Counted from the stretch's first letter, positions 50,992 through 61,845 are shown. The stretch is 64,000 nucleotides of DNA from Enterobacter sp. Bisph1 (GCF_000814905.1 NZ_JXAG01000050.1:124001-188000); one strand, 5' to 3'. The notes: generated by a model not told the origin, from the sequence alone. Program-made: numbers and translations.

Positions 50992-52044
50992 TTAGCGATG
51001 CCCGTAAACACGCGGGCGCGTGTAGTAATCGATCAACGGCACGGTGATATTCGCCAGCAATACGGCAAAAGCCACGCCGTCGGGATACCCACCAAAGCTG
51101 CGGATAAGCCACACCAGCAAGCCCGCCAGCGCGCCAAAAATCAGCCGACCTTTATTGGTGGTCGAAGCGGTGACCGGATCCGTCAGAATAAAGAAAGCGC
51201 CAAGCATGGTGGCACCGGAGAACAGGTGCAGCTGCGGTGCCGCCAGCGAATCCGGCGCAAGCAGCCAGCCCAGCGTCGCGCAAATAACCAGCGTCAGCAG
51301 AAAGCTAACGGGAATATGCCAACGAATTGTTTTCTGCCACAGCAGGAACAGGCCGCCGGCCAGGTAAGCGAGATTGACCCACTGCCAGCCGACACCGGCC
51401 AGCACGCCGCGGTAAATAGGGTATTGCAGGATCTGCTCAACGCTGTGCCCGGCATGCAACGAGGTTTTAAAGGTATCGAGAGGCGTCGCCTGGCTTACGC
51501 CATCAATGCCGATACGCAGGGTTTCCATTCCTGCACCCGCCGTGGTATGGCCGCTGAATATTATCTGTAAGGCATCGATAAAACCCGGCACCGTCCGCGC
51601 GATGTCATGGGGCGGCAGCCAGCTGGTCATCTGTACCGGAAATGAAATCAGCAGCACCACATAGCCAATCATCGCCGGGTTAAAGGGGTTATGGCCGAGG
51701 CCGCCGTAAAGTTGTTTGGCGATAATCACCGCGAAGGCGGTGCCGAGCACCACCATCCACCACGGCGCAAGGGGCGGAATACTGATGGCCAACAGTAGTC
51801 CGGTCAGCAGCGCGGAGTTATCGGCAACAATAGCGCCGACGTTTTGCTTGCGTAATCGCAGTACCAGCGCCTCCGCCGCCACGGCGCTGACGATAGCGAG
51901 GATAAGCTGTATCACTGTTCCCCAGCCGAAAAACGCGGTTTGCACGGCGATCCCCGGCACGGCAGCGAGGGTCACCAGCAGCATAATCCGTGAGGTCTGG
52001 CGCTGGTTATGGGTGTAAGGGGAACTTGCGATTCTGAAAACCAT
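50992..52044 (-). CDS. rsxD: Electron transport complex subunit RsxD
   Basis: RsxD is an NqrB-like membrane subunit that binds FMN covalently. The 350-residue protein has about nine membrane helices and the flavinylation motif VSQATPLD with Thr187. The segments [15 protein letters not shown] and [11 protein letters not shown] are typical of the family. It directly abuts rsxC, whose stop is the previous base. Confidence 0.96.
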   Translation of the reverse strand: MVFRIASSPYTHNQRQTSRIMLLVTLAAVPGIAVQTAFFGWGTVIQLILAIVSAVAAEALVLRLRKQNVGAIVADNSALLTGLLLAISIPPLAPWWMVVLGTAFAVIIAKQLYGGLGHNPFNPAMIGYVVLLISFPVQMTSWLPPHDIARTVPGFIDALQIIFSGHTTAGAGMETLRIGIDGVSQATPLDTFKTSLHAGHSVEQILQYPIYRGVLAGVGWQWVNLAYLAGGLFLLWQKTIRWHIPVSFLLTLVICATLGWLLAPDSLAAPQLHLFSGATMLGAFFILTDPVTASTTNKGRLIFGALAGLLVWLIRSFGGYPDGVAFAVLLANITVPLIDYYTRPRVYGHR

Positions 52045-54159
52045 TTAATCCTCGTTAACAGCTTGCTGTGCGGCCTTTTTAGCCCGAACGCGGGCGATGG
52101 CGGCGGCGACCGCGTCTTTGCGCGGATCGTCATTAGCGGCCTGCTCAAACGACGGCGGAGCCTCGGTTTGTGTGGCGGCATGTTGTTCTAATTTGCGCGC
52201 TTTGGCACGGGCAATCGCCGCTTCCACCGCCGCTTTACGCGGATCGACCGCCGGGGTTTCGGCCTGCGCGGGTTCGGCGACTGCTGCGGTCTCTTCCGGC
52301 TGGCTCTGCGCCAGCTTGCGCGCTTTAGCGCGGGCAATCGCCGCTTCGACCGCCGCTTTGCGCGGATCGATGGCCGGGGTTTCGGCCTGCGCGGGTTCGG
52401 CGACAGCTGCGGTTTCTTCTGGCTGGCTATGCGCCAGCTTGCGTGCTTTGGCGCGGGCAATCGCCGCTTCGACCGCTGATTTACGCGGATCCGGCGTTTC
52501 GCTGCTGCTGGTTGGGGTTTCGGCTTGTTGGGCTTTTTCTGCCTGTCGGGCGCGCGCTTGCGCTTTGCGTGCTTCGCGGGCCGCAATCACTTCGCTATTA
52601 TCGGGCGCGGCACCGGCCTGCACCACGATGGATTGCCCGGCGGTGGCCTGTTTCTCGCGTGCCCGCGCCAGCGCCGCATCAATTGCCTGCTGATCCTGGG
52701 CGGCAGGCTGCACGGCGGCCTGTTGGTGACGCTGCTTGCGGGCCAGCTTCTCGCGCTCAAGACGCGCCTGACGCGCTTCAAAGCGGGCTTTCGCTTCGGC
52801 GGTGCGTTTCTCTTCCTCACTGATGGCGTAAATTTCCGCCTTCTCCTGGCGGAAATATTGCACCAGCGGAATATTGCTAGGGCACACCCAGGCGCAGGCA
52901 CCGCATTCAATGCAGTCGGAAAGATTGTGTGCGGTGGCTTTATCGTGCTGCTGACCTTTGCTAAACCAATACAGCTGCTGGGGTAATAAATCGGCGGGGC
53001 AGGCGTCGGCACAGGCGCTACAGCGAATGCACCCTTTCTCTTCCTGCGGCGCACCCATCTCACTGGCGGAAGGTGCCAGCAGGCAGTTAGTGATTTTCAC
53101 CACCGGCACATCCAGCCAAGGCAGGGTGAAGCCCATCAGCGGGCCGCCCATAATCACCAGTTGTTCAGCCGACGGGCAGAAACCGGCGCACTTAAGCAGA
53201 TGGCTAACCGGCGTACCGAGACGCGCCCAGACGTTACCGGGACGCGTAACCGCTTCGCCCGTTAGGGTGACCACACGCTCGGTCAGCGGTTCGCCGTCGA
53301 TCACCGCACGCTTAATCGCATACGCCGTGCCGACGTTTTGCATCAAAATACCAATATCGGACGAACGGCCACCGTGCGGTACCTGCTTGCCGGTCAGGAT
53401 CTGCGTAAGCTGTTTAGCGCCGCCGGACGGGTATTTCGTCGGAATGACTTTTAACTGAATATCGTGACTACCCGCCAGTACCGCACGCATCATCGAAATG
53501 GCCTGCGGCTTGTTATCTTCGATACCAATCAGCACCTGACGCGGCTGCAGGATGTGCGCCAGGATGCGCACGCCGTCCATTATCTGCGCGGCACAATCCT
53601 GCATTAAACGGTCGTCGGCGGTTATGTAGGGCTCGCACTCGGCGGCGTTGATAATCAGCGTATCGATTTTATCGCCGCCGCTCTGCAATTTAGCGGCGGT
53701 CGGGAAGCCGGCACCGCCAAGCCCCGCCACGCCAAATTGATGAATGCGCTCAATCAGGGCTTCATAACTGTGGGAGCGGTAATCCTGCCAGCCGTCACGC
53801 TCAATCCAGCGATCTTCGCCATCCGCCTCTATAATGACGCTCATCTCCGGCAGCGCCGATGGATGCGCGGTGGAGTGGGGCGCAATCGCCGTCACGGTGC
53901 CGGAGGTGGGCGCATGAACCGGCAGCATACGGCCGCGACCACGAGTCAGCGGCTGCCCGCGCAGAACGTTGTCGCCGACACGCACGCATAGCTCGCCCTC
54001 AGCGCCAATGTGTTGCTTCACGGGAATAACAAAACGATGAGCCAGCGGCAGCTGACGCAGCGGCGTGCCGTTTGACTGGGTTTTCATTTCGGGCGGATGA
54101 ATACCGCCGTGAAAATCCCACAGTTTCTCTTTTCGGAAAGCGGAAAATAACTTAAGCAT
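52045..54159 (-). CDS. rsxC: Electron transport complex subunit RsxC
   Basis: RsxC is the peripheral NADH-oxidising-type subunit of the Rnf/Rsx complex. Starting at [14 protein letters not shown] (54159) gives 704 residues; the ORF runs on to 54273 inside rsxB without support. Domains in order are an N-terminal barrel, an FMN/NADH-binding Rossmann-like domain, an SLBB region, and two [4Fe-4S] motifs ([12 protein letters not shown] and [12 protein letters not shown]). A long Ala/Arg/Lys-rich tail with 41-residue tandem repeats ends the protein. E. coli RsxC is about 740 residues, and the difference lies probably in the repeat tail. It overlaps rsxB by 8 nt. Confidence 0.95.
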   Translation of the reverse strand: MLKLFSAFRKEKLWDFHGGIHPPEMKTQSNGTPLRQLPLAHRFVIPVKQHIGAEGELCVRVGDNVLRGQPLTRGRGRMLPVHAPTSGTVTAIAPHSTAHPSALPEMSVIIEADGEDRWIERDGWQDYRSHSYEALIERIHQFGVAGLGGAGFPTAAKLQSGGDKIDTLIINAAECEPYITADDRLMQDCAAQIMDGVRILAHILQPRQVLIGIEDNKPQAISMMRAVLAGSHDIQLKVIPTKYPSGGAKQLTQILTGKQVPHGGRSSDIGILMQNVGTAYAIKRAVIDGEPLTERVVTLTGEAVTRPGNVWARLGTPVSHLLKCAGFCPSAEQLVIMGGPLMGFTLPWLDVPVVKITNCLLAPSASEMGAPQEEKGCIRCSACADACPADLLPQQLYWFSKGQQHDKATAHNLSDCIECGACAWVCPSNIPLVQYFRQEKAEIYAISEEEKRTAEAKARFEARQARLEREKLARKQRHQQAAVQPAAQDQQAIDAALARAREKQATAGQSIVVQAGAAPDNSEVIAAREARKAQARARQAEKAQQAETPTSSSETPDPRKSAVEAAIARAKARKLAHSQPEETAAVAEPAQAETPAIDPRKAAVEAAIARAKARKLAQSQPEETAAVAEPAQAETPAVDPRKAAVEAAIARAKARKLEQHAATQTEAPPSFEQAANDDPRKDAVAAAIARVRAKKAAQQAVNED
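52180..52500 (-). repeat. 41-residue tandem repeats in the RsxC tail
   Basis: Three units of 123 nt begin near 52198, 52321 and 52444. Each encodes [16 protein letters not shown] followed by [18 protein letters not shown] in the best-matching pair. The units differ by few, mostly synonymous bases, so recent expansion or gene conversion is likely. The segments are predicted charged alpha-helices. Confidence 0.85.
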
Positions 54160-54730
54160 GGTGTTCCACAGGAATATTACGTACCGGAATGGTCTGCAAA
54201 TCCCATTTCCAGCTCTGGATGGTCGTTTCCACAGGGCGCAGCTCAATGCACTGCGTCGGGCACGGATCCACACAAAGATTACAGCCGGTACACAGATCGC
54301 TCATCACCGTATGCATCGCGCGCGTGGCGCCGATAATGGCATCGACCGGACAGGCCTGGATGCACTTGGTGCAGCCAATGCAGTTGTCTTCGTCAATCAC
54401 CGCCAGCATACGCACCGGCTCAAGGGCCGCCGCGTCGCCATCAATGGGCTGCGGATCGACATTTAACAAGGCGGCAATTTTCAGCATCACGGCTTCACCA
54501 CCGGGTGCGCAGCGGTTAATTTTTTCACCCTGCAGACCAACGGCCTCAGCATAAGGACGGCAACCGGGATAACCGCACTGGCCACACTGGCTTTGCGGTA
54601 ACAGCTCATCGACGCGTTCAACCACCGGATCGTCTTCGACCGCGAAACGGCGGGAAGCGTAACCGAGAATGATACCGAAAATCAGCCCGAGCACGCTCAG
54701 GGCCACCACGGCCAGGGTAATCGCACTCAT
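54152..54730 (-). CDS. rsxB: Electron transport complex subunit RsxB
   Basis: RsxB is an Fe-S electron-transfer subunit. The 192-residue protein has an N-terminal membrane anchor ([20 protein letters not shown]), an Fe-S-domain motif [15 protein letters not shown], and two ferredoxin motifs, [12 protein letters not shown] and [12 protein letters not shown]. It begins 1 nt after rsxA and overlaps rsxC by 8 nt. Confidence 0.97.
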   Translation of the reverse strand: MSAITLAVVALSVLGLIFGIILGYASRRFAVEDDPVVERVDELLPQSQCGQCGYPGCRPYAEAVGLQGEKINRCAPGGEAVMLKIAALLNVDPQPIDGDAAALEPVRMLAVIDEDNCIGCTKCIQACPVDAIIGATRAMHTVMSDLCTGCNLCVDPCPTQCIELRPVETTIQSWKWDLQTIPVRNIPVEHHA

Positions 54731-54731
54731 C

Positions 54732-55313
54732 TTACAATTTCACCAGACCGCTAAAGCCCATAAAGGCCAGAGACATTAAGCCCGCGGTGATTAACGCAAT
54801 CGCGTTGCCGCGAAAAGGGGCGGGCACATCGGCAACGGCCAGACGCTCGCGAATGGCGGCGAATAAGACCATAACCAGTGAAAATCCGACGGCGGCAGCG
54901 AAGCCATACAACGCCGATTGCATAAAGTTGTGCCCAAGGTTGATATTGAGCAGGGCCACGCCGAGCACCGCGCAGTTGGTGGTAATCAGCGGCAAAAAGA
55001 TCCCCAGCAGGCGATAGAGCGCCGGGCTGGTTTTACGCACCACCATTTCCGTGAACTGCACGACAACAGCGATAATCAGAATAAATGCCAGCGTGCGCAG
55101 ATAGACTAAATCCAGCGGGATAAGCACCCAGCTATCGATGAGCCAGGCGCAGATCGACGCCATCGTCATCACGAAGGTTGTCGCCAGCCCCATGCCCATT
55201 GCGCTTTCCAGCTTTTTGGAAACGCCCATAAACGGACACAGGCCAAGAAACTTCACCAGTACGAAGTTATTGACCAGCACCGTTCCGATAAATAGCAGCA
55301 GATAGTCTGTCAT
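54732..55313 (-). CDS. rsxA: Electron transport complex subunit RsxA
   Basis: RsxA is the six-helix membrane subunit that forms the electron path across the membrane with RsxE. The start [30 protein letters not shown] gives 193 residues as in E. coli; it is shown here only to mark the conserved LGLCP motif near residue 25 and the TTNCAVLG motif near residue 110, whose cysteines can share an Fe-S centre. It is the first rsx gene after ydgK. Confidence 0.96.
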   Translation of the reverse strand: MTDYLLLFIGTVLVNNFVLVKFLGLCPFMGVSKKLESAMGMGLATTFVMTMASICAWLIDSWVLIPLDLVYLRTLAFILIIAVVVQFTEMVVRKTSPALYRLLGIFLPLITTNCAVLGVALLNINLGHNFMQSALYGFAAAVGFSLVMVLFAAIRERLAVADVPAPFRGNAIALITAGLMSLAFMGFSGLVKL

Positions 55314-55388
55314 TATATGGCCTGAAATAAAAACGCTCCTATTATCGGTCAAATATCCACGTCCGACAACAGGGTAACTGTAAGGGTA

Positions 55389-55829
55389 TTACGGGTTAAC
55401 AAAGGTCTTTTTCACGCGCGTCGAGCGTTTGAAATAGGGCACCATCAATGCTGCCGCAAGCAGCGGAAAGAGTAACTGACGCAGCGCCAGTTCATCGGAG
55501 ACGGGAGCGAAAGCAAAGGCTTTGACGGAAAGCAATACGCAGACTAGCAGCCAGATAATATAGTGTTTTGGCACGCTGCGGCGGCGTTTAAAAAAGGCGA
55601 TAACCAGCCAAAAGGTGTAATACCAGATGGCGATAGCGAAGGCGAACGATACAAACCACAGCACCGTCTGTTTCAGCGGCTGCGCGCCCAGCGCCGTAAC
55701 CGACTGCGGCGTCATTAAGGCGGTCGCATAGAGTAACAGTGCCAGCGAGGTGCTTAATAACGCAACCAGCAACCAGGCCAGAGGACCGAGTAACCAGCCT
55801 CCGATTCTTTCTGCGGACATCGAAGTCAT
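55389..55829 (-). CDS. ydgK: DUF2569 membrane protein YdgK
   Basis: The 146-residue protein has four predicted membrane helices and a polar KRRRSVPKHYI loop, matching E. coli YdgK (DUF2569). AGAGG lies 7 nt before the ATG. It is upstream of rsxA in the same direction with a 75-nt gap. It is often listed with rsx, but no role in the complex is established. Confidence 0.85.
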   Translation of the reverse strand: MTSMSAERIGGWLLGPLAWLLVALLSTSLALLLYATALMTPQSVTALGAQPLKQTVLWFVSFAFAIAIWYYTFWLVIAFFKRRRSVPKHYIIWLLVCVLLSVKAFAFAPVSDELALRQLLFPLLAAALMVPYFKRSTRVKKTFVNP

Positions 55830-55915
55830 GCATATTCCTCTATTAAGGCAGTAAAGCTCTGGATGATTTCGCCGGGCGAGGAGTATAAAGCATTACGCGG
55901 CGAATGCCAGCGTCG

Positions 55916-56131
55916 TTACTGCACGTAGCGCCATACAGAGCGCGGAACGCACCCAATGTCAAATAAACGTCCGCCGGAAACCAGTTCAGCCCTGCGATGA
56001 TCCGCTGCACGATACATGTTAATAATTTCGCCATTATCCGTCAGCGAATAGTTAAGGTGATCGAACAGTTTTTCCAGACTTTCAAGTGAGCTAATCTTAC
56101 GAAATTTTAATAAATAATCCTGAACGGTCAT
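55916..56131 (-). CDS. cnu: H-NS/StpA-binding and oriC-binding protein Cnu
   Basis: Cnu (YdgT) is an Hha-family co-regulator that binds H-NS or StpA and helps silence horizontally acquired genes. The 71 residues equal the E. coli protein. They include [20 protein letters not shown] and the conserved [13 protein letters not shown] helix with the charged residues that contact H-NS. It is a single gene upstream of ydgK. Confidence 0.97.
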   Translation of the reverse strand: MTVQDYLLKFRKISSLESLEKLFDHLNYSLTDNGEIINMYRAADHRRAELVSGGRLFDIGCVPRSVWRYVQ

Positions 56132-56372
56132 ATTGAGGGTTGTCCATAAAATAAAAGAGGCAAATAGAGTACGCGCGTTAATGAAGAGGAATAATAAACG
56201 TTATTACCCGAGGGTAAATAGCGTATGCGTGCTCTGGCCCTAATTTAAGAGTTTTCTTTTCGAATGAAACCCGCCGCCAGAACAGCGCCGGGTGATGAAA
56301 ATGAATGCCTTACCGTGTGGCAGGTCATAAAACGGTGGCGCTGTACGCCCGTTGCGGATTTTGTTGGTGCGG

Positions 56373-56510
56373 TTATTTCTTTTGCGCAACGACGCTCTGT
56401 TCAGGCGGTTGATAATTATCAATATGACTGGCGAAAACCAACAGAATAGTCGATACGCCGAGTACAACCCAGCCCATTAATTCAATAATCCGATTGAAAA
56501 TTCCGACCAT
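56373..56510 (-). CDS. blr: Small inner-membrane protein Blr
   Basis: A 45-residue ORF on the minus strand reads MVGIFNRIIELMGWVVLGVS and ends with EQSVVAQKK. It is the homologue of E. coli Blr (41 residues, NRLIELTGWIVLVVSVILL). It is one membrane helix with the conserved HIDNYQPPEQS tail. GGGAG lies about 10 nt before the ATG. Blr associates with the divisome and affects beta-lactam sensitivity in E. coli. Compared with E. coli the start is 4 codons further upstream, because the E. coli Met is replaced by Phe. It is divergent from ydgJ. Confidence 0.85.
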   Translation of the reverse strand: MVGIFNRIIELMGWVVLGVSTILLVFASHIDNYQPPEQSVVAQKK

Positions 56511-56718
56511 ACTATTACTGCTCCCTGTGTTTACTGTCGTCTGCGACGGGCACAGTACAATCTGTACCGCGGCCCGGAGGCAGATTTAAGCAGATTTTTT
56601 AAGCGGAAACCAGGGTTTGTTGCGTTAATTCATGCGTTTCGCTTATGAATCGCGATGGCGGTTGTTGCCAGCAGGCAGATAGTATGAAATAGAGATTCCA
56701 AAAAGGAGAGACCACGCT

Positions 56719-57759
56719 ATGAGCGATAACATCCGTGTCGGATTAATAGGTTATGGTTACGCCAGTAAAACGTTTCATGCGCCGCTGATTGCCGGTACGG
56801 CAGGTATGGAGCTGGCGGCCATATCCAGCAGTGATGAAACAAAAGTGAAAGCGGACTGGCCTGCGGTGCCGGTTGTCTCTGAGCCAAAGCATCTGTTTAA
56901 CGATCCGCAGATTGATTTGATAGTCATTCCTACGCCGAATGATACCCATTTTCCGCTGGCGAAAGCGGCGCTGGAGGCGGGTAAACATGTGGTGGTGGAT
57001 AAACCCTTTACCGTGACGCCGTCCCAGGCCCGTGAACTGGATGCGCTGGCGCGCAGCCTCGGGCGCGTGTTATCGGTGTTTCATAACCGCCGCTGGGACA
57101 GCGATTTCCTGACCCTGAAAGCATTGCTGGCGGATGGCGCACTGGGGGAAGTGAACTATTTTGAGTCACATTTTGACCGCTTCCGTCCGCAAATCCGCGA
57201 CCGCTGGCGCGAGCAGGGCGGGCCGGGCAGCGGTATCTGGTATGATTTGGCGCCGCATCTGCTCGATCAGGCCGTTAACCTGTTTGGCCTGCCGGTGTCG
57301 ATGACCGTGGATCTGGCGCAGCTGCGCCCTGGCGCGCAGTCAACGGACTATTTTCATGCGGTGCTGGCCTATCCGCAGCGCCGCGTTGTGCTGCACGGTA
57401 CGATGCTGGCGGCGGCGGAGTCGGCACGCTATATCGTCCACGGCTCGCGCGGTAGCTATGTAAAATATGGCCTCGATCCGCAAGAAGAGTGCCTGAAAAG
57501 CGGCGCGCGTCTGCCGCAAGAAGATTGGGGCTATGATATGCGCGACGGCATGTTAACGCGCATTGATGGCGAGGCGCGTAAAGCAGAGCAGTGGCTGACG
57601 CTGCCGGGCAACTATCCGGCCTACTATGCGGCGATTCGCGATGCCCTTAATGGCGTCGGCGAAAACCCTGTGCCGGCAAGCCAGGCGATTCAGATTATGG
57701 AGATGATTGAGCTGGGTATTGAATCGGCAAAACATCGCGCCACGCTGAGTCTCACCTGA
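56719..57759 (+). CDS. ydgJ: Gfo/Idh/MocA-family oxidoreductase YdgJ
   Basis: The 346-residue protein has an N-terminal Rossmann fold with GLIGYGYASKTFHAPL, followed by VVDKPFTVT, the conserved Lys-Pro motif of the family. The C-terminal substrate domain contains GGPGSGIWYDLAPHLLDQ. Length equals E. coli YdgJ. An NAD(P)-dependent dehydrogenase of sugar-like substrates is expected, but the substrate is unknown. AGGAGAG lies upstream of the ATG. Confidence 0.93.
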   Translation: MSDNIRVGLIGYGYASKTFHAPLIAGTAGMELAAISSSDETKVKADWPAVPVVSEPKHLFNDPQIDLIVIPTPNDTHFPLAKAALEAGKHVVVDKPFTVTPSQARELDALARSLGRVLSVFHNRRWDSDFLTLKALLADGALGEVNYFESHFDRFRPQIRDRWREQGGPGSGIWYDLAPHLLDQAVNLFGLPVSMTVDLAQLRPGAQSTDYFHAVLAYPQRRVVLHGTMLAAAESARYIVHGSRGSYVKYGLDPQEECLKSGARLPQEDWGYDMRDGMLTRIDGEARKAEQWLTLPGNYPAYYAAIRDALNGVGENPVPASQAIQIMEMIELGIESAKHRATLSLT

Positions 57760-57765
57760 AGAATG

Positions 57766-57791
57766 ACCGCTCACGCGTCGGCGTGAGCGGT
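57766..57791. terminator. Terminator between ydgJ and add
   Basis: ACCGCTCACGC and GCGTGAGCGGT form an 11-bp stem around GTCG, 6 nt after the ydgJ stop. It is followed by three tandem copies of ATGCTTT (57792-57812) that run into the end of add. Confidence 0.8.
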
Positions 57792-57803
57792 ATGCTTTAT
57801 GCT

Positions 57804-58805
57804 TTATGCTTTCGCGACGCGCTCGCGCAGCGCCTGTTTTTCCGCAGCACTCAGAAAGGCCATCTCCAGCCCGTTAATCTGCGCCTGACGAATATGCTCG
57901 CGGCTCAACCCGGCCGCCGGAGCGGCGACTTGATACTCATGACCAATCTCCACGCCCTGTACCGCAGGATCGTCGGTATTAATGCTGGCCATAATCCCGT
58001 GATCAAGGAAGGTTTTCAGCGGATGGCGCTCAAGTGACGGCACAGTGCTGGTCTGTATATTCGACGTCAGACAGGACTCAATGCCAATGCGTTGTTCGGC
58101 GAGGAAGTCCATCAGGGCGGTATCTTCTATCGCTTTCACACCGTGACCGATGCGCACCGCGCCCAGTTCGCGAATAGCCTGCCAGATACTTTCCGGGCCT
58201 GCGGCTTCGCCGGCATGGACGGTGATTTGCCAGCCCGCATCGCGCGCGCGGTTGAAATGCGAGAGAAACAGACTGCCGGGGAAACCCAGCTCATCGCCGG
58301 CCAGATCCAGCGCCGTAATGCCTTCACGGTGCGCCAGCAGCGCCTCCAGTTCCTGTAAACATGCCGCTTCACCGAAGGTGCGGCTCATGATACCAATCAG
58401 GTTAGCCTGCACGTTAAAATCACGGCTCCCTTCGCGTACCCCGGCAATCACCGCTTCCACCACGCCCGCCACCGGCAGGTTGTGAGTCATCGCCATATAG
58501 CCTGGCGAAAAACGCAGTTCGACATAATGCAAACCATTCAGCGCCGCGTCCTGCATATTTTCCCAGGCGACGCGGCGGCAGGCTTCGAGTGAGGCCAGCA
58601 CTTTTACCCCCCAGTCGAGCTTGGCAAGGAAGCTCACCAGATCCGGCTCATTGGAGGTGACCTGAACGTGAGGGCGCAGAGCGTCAAGGGTTTGTGCAGG
58701 CAGCGGGATATTGTACTGGCGTCCGAGATCGAGAATGGTTTGCGCGCGGATGTTTCCGTCGAGATGGCGATGTATATCAGTTAACGGCAGGTTTGAATCA
58801 ATCAT
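57804..58805 (-). CDS. add: Adenosine deaminase
   Basis: Add converts adenosine and deoxyadenosine to inosine forms in purine salvage. The 333 residues equal E. coli Add. The Zn and catalytic motifs are complete: [11 protein letters not shown] near the N-terminus, [14 protein letters not shown] and INTDDP. It lies next to malY-malX but its gap of 100 nt suggests its own promoter. Confidence 0.97.
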   Translation of the reverse strand: MIDSNLPLTDIHRHLDGNIRAQTILDLGRQYNIPLPAQTLDALRPHVQVTSNEPDLVSFLAKLDWGVKVLASLEACRRVAWENMQDAALNGLHYVELRFSPGYMAMTHNLPVAGVVEAVIAGVREGSRDFNVQANLIGIMSRTFGEAACLQELEALLAHREGITALDLAGDELGFPGSLFLSHFNRARDAGWQITVHAGEAAGPESIWQAIRELGAVRIGHGVKAIEDTALMDFLAEQRIGIESCLTSNIQTSTVPSLERHPLKTFLDHGIMASINTDDPAVQGVEIGHEYQVAAPAAGLSREHIRQAQINGLEMAFLSAAEKQALRERVAKA

Positions 58806-58905
58806 GGTCGCACTCTTTTTTATGTAAAGTGCGCACCATTATAAGAAGAAAAGGCCGCAAAAAGCTATCTTGCGCAAACGACCGCGCGATTGCGCATCAT
58901 TGTGG

Positions 58906-60040
58906 TCAAGCCAGGGAGGTTAACGCGGCGATCAATCCGTTGACGCCTTGCTCAAGTTTGACGCGCGGGCAGCCTGCGTTAAGGCGAATAAACCCTTTGC
59001 CTTCCACGCCGTAGGTATCGCCGCGCATCATAGCGATTTTTTGCTGCTCAATCAGCGCCCGTTGCAGGGCGGAATCGTCAATACCTAAGGGGCGCAAATT
59101 GATCCACGCCAGATAGGTCGATTCCGGCACCTGCCAGTCAAGGCTCGGGAAAGCATGGTTCAGGGCCCCGGCAACATAGTGCAGATTGTCCTGCAAATAA
59201 CCGCGCAGAGCATCCAGCCACGGCGCGCCGTCACGGTAGGCGGCAATATGGGCGACTATCGCTAAGACCGCCGGAGATGAAAGGCCATTGCTGTTTTTTA
59301 GCGCCTCCAGCCAGCGCTGGCGAGAGGAAGCATCGTCAATCAGCCCCCATGCACCCGTCAACGCGGGGATATTGAAACTCTTCGATGCTGAACTAAACAG
59401 CGCCCACGGGCCGCGCGCTACCGCGCTCCAGGGGATGTGAGGATGGGCGCTCCAGACCATGTCCATATGAATTTCATCACTGATAACCTTAACGTTATGA
59501 CGTTCACACAGCGCGGCCATCGTCTCGAGTTCGTGGCGCGTCCACACTTTCCCGGTCGGGTTTTGTGGGCTGCACAGCAACAAGATCTTGTTTTCTGGTT
59601 TGGCCAGCGCCGCCTCAAGTTGTGCCATATCGCAGTACCAGCCACCGTCGCCCTGGTGCAGCGGCACCCCATGCAGTTGGCGGTTATTGCCTGCAATAGC
59701 TTTATAGAACGCATCATACGCCGGAGTGTGAACGACGATGCCATCGCCGGGCTGCGACCACTGGCGGATCATCTCGGCTATCATCCAGATAACCGACGGG
59801 CCATACACTATCGACTCCGTATCGATGCGGGTGTTAAAGCGGCTGTGCAACCAGTACGCCATGGCTAAGCCGCTGCTGCAGGGCGCTAAGCACGCAGGGC
59901 GCGGTGGCGAAATCCATATCGGAAATCGTGAAGGGCAATAAATCGTCGCGGCCAAAACGATCGGCGACGTAATCCCACTGCGTACACCAGGTGCCGTGAC
60001 GATCGATGGGCGTGGAGAAATCGAATCTCTGCTGCTTCAT
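58906..60040 (-). pseudogene. malY: malY, disrupted by a deletion and frameshift
   Basis: MalY is a PLP-dependent beta-cystathionase that in E. coli also represses the activator MalT. Here the N-terminal part (MKQQRFDF...DRHGTWCTQWDYVADRF...RLSHGV) is in one frame and stops at 59834. The rest (AYWLHSRF...VYGPSV onward to 58906) is in another frame. Aligned by memory with E. coli MalY, about 15 residues (FGYSRWKNDEFLAAI) are missing at 59855-59862, which fits a loss of about 50 nt. The PLP lysine region SSASKSFNIPALTG and the C-terminus are intact. No good start serves the second part alone. An assembly error cannot be excluded. Confidence 0.85.
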
Positions 60041-60044
60041 CTGC

Positions 60045-61658
60045 TTATCCCGCCTCCATTACGGAACCAGGCTGCTGCGAGCGGACCAGTTGCGCCATCT
60101 CATCTTTCACCGACTGTACCTGCGGGCCAATCACCACCTGCAGATCATGGTCATTGACTTTAATCACGCCAATGGCGCGGTTCGCTTTTAAGGCGTCGAC
60201 ATTCACTTTTGCCATCTCGTTAACCGACAGGCGTAAGCGAGTGATGCAGTTATCGAGGGTCTGAATATTTTCTGCGCCACCCAGCGCAGTGAGCAGGGCT
60301 GGGACATCGTAACCGGTTTTGCCGCTTACGCCTGCGCCAGCGGTATCGACATTCTCCGTCGCCACGCTATCGCGTCCTGGGGTTTTGATATCGAAGCGGA
60401 TGATGGCGAAACGGAACAGGGCGTAATAGACGGCAAACCAAACCGCGGCCACCAGCGGCACCAGATACCATTTTGTTGCCATCCCGTGCAGAACGCCGAA
60501 GACAATAAAATCGATCACGTTGCCGTCGGTATTACCAATAGTCACGCCGAGCACCGCCATCACCGTAAAACCGAGCCCCGTTAATACGGCATGAATCAGA
60601 TAGAGCGCCGGGGCGACAAACAGGAATAAGAATTCAATCGGTTCGGTGGTACCGCCGACCACACAGGCGATCACGCCGGAAATCATCAGCCCTTTTATTT
60701 TATGGCGATTCTCTGGCCGCGCGCAGTGGTACATTGCCAGCGCGGCGCCGGGTAAGCCACCGAGGAAGGCGGGCATTTTGCCTTGTGAGAGGAAGCGGGT
60801 TGCGCTCTCCGCAAAGCCGTGGGTATCAGGGCAGCTTAGCTGGGCCTGAAAGATGGTCAACGCGCCGCTCACGCTGTGCCCGCAAACCTCGAGGGTGCCG
60901 CCGGCTTCGGTAAAGTGGATCAGTGCGACCAGGATATGCTGCAAACCAAAGGGCAGCAGCAGTCGCTCACCGGTGCCGAAGATCATCGGCCCGAAATCGC
61001 CGGCGCGATCGATAATATGCCCCAGCCCGCTAATCGCCATGGCAAACCACGGCCACACCAGCGGGATAGCCAGCCCTACCAGCCCCATCACGACGCTGGT
61101 AACGATAGGCACCGAGCGGGTTCCGCCAAAGAAGGCCAGCGCGTCGGGCAGGCGCAGGGTATGGAAACGTTCATGCAGGCGCCAGATAATAATACCGGCG
61201 ATGACCGCGCCCAGGATCCCGGTATCAATCGACTGGATACCGAGCACATTTTGTACGTTATGCGCTTTCAGTAGTGCGGCATCGCTGGTGGGTAAAATAC
61301 CCTGCGCGGTGAGCCAGAAATTCACCGCCAGGTTCATCACCGCATAGCCAACAAAGCCGGAAAACGCCGCCACGCCTTTGTTTTCGCGCGCCAGCCCCAG
61401 TGGAATAGCGATACAGAACATCACCGGCAGAAAACTAAAGGCGAAGGAGCCGATTTTACTCATCCAGATAAACATCGCCTGCAGCAGCGGATGGCCCAGC
61501 ATCGGCAGAAGGGTAATCACATCGCGGCTGCTCAGGGAACTGCCGATCCCAAGCATGATGCCGCAAAATGACAGCAGCGCGACGGGCAACATAAACGTTT
61601 TTCCTAGCTGCTGAAAAAACGCCCACAGATTAGCTTTTTTCGCGGTGTTTCCCGCCAT
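60045..61658 (-). CDS. malX: PTS maltose/glucose-type IIBC component MalX
   Basis: MalX is a phosphotransferase permease that can move glucose and maltose. The 537-residue protein has an N-terminal IIC domain of about ten helices with GTTEPIEFLFLFVAPALY and a C-terminal IIB domain with the phosphorylated cysteine in TLDNCITRLRL. It is intact and starts upstream of the broken malY, whose ATG is 4 nt after its stop. The repressor gene malI, which flanks malX in E. coli, is not here. Confidence 0.93.
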   Translation of the reverse strand: MAGNTAKKANLWAFFQQLGKTFMLPVALLSFCGIMLGIGSSLSSRDVITLLPMLGHPLLQAMFIWMSKIGSFAFSFLPVMFCIAIPLGLARENKGVAAFSGFVGYAVMNLAVNFWLTAQGILPTSDAALLKAHNVQNVLGIQSIDTGILGAVIAGIIIWRLHERFHTLRLPDALAFFGGTRSVPIVTSVVMGLVGLAIPLVWPWFAMAISGLGHIIDRAGDFGPMIFGTGERLLLPFGLQHILVALIHFTEAGGTLEVCGHSVSGALTIFQAQLSCPDTHGFAESATRFLSQGKMPAFLGGLPGAALAMYHCARPENRHKIKGLMISGVIACVVGGTTEPIEFLFLFVAPALYLIHAVLTGLGFTVMAVLGVTIGNTDGNVIDFIVFGVLHGMATKWYLVPLVAAVWFAVYYALFRFAIIRFDIKTPGRDSVATENVDTAGAGVSGKTGYDVPALLTALGGAENIQTLDNCITRLRLSVNEMAKVNVDALKANRAIGVIKVNDHDLQVVIGPQVQSVKDEMAQLVRSQQPGSVMEAG

Positions 61659-61814
61659 ACTTCCCCCTGATATGCAAAGAGTGCCGTGTGTTCAGACAGG
61701 CGTTTTTAGCAGTTTTTTCAACTTAATAAATCCGCCCCGGTTGGGTGTTTGATGTTTTCAGATTTCCGGAAGGTGGGCGGGCAGGCGGGAGATCCTTTCG
61801 CCGCTGCGAGAGGC

Positions 61815-61838
61815 AATAAAAAGCCCCTCGCAAGGGGC
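61815..61838 (-). terminator. ydgA terminator
   Basis: GCCCCT and AGGGGC pair around CGCA, just after the ydgA stop. TTTTTATT follows on the minus strand. Confidence 0.85.
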
Positions 61839-61845
61839 CAAAAGA

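Noticed and set aside
56246..56328. 27-codon minus-strand ORF between cnu and blr
   Set aside because: It has no ribosome site and no recognisable composition, although E. coli has small genes in this area.
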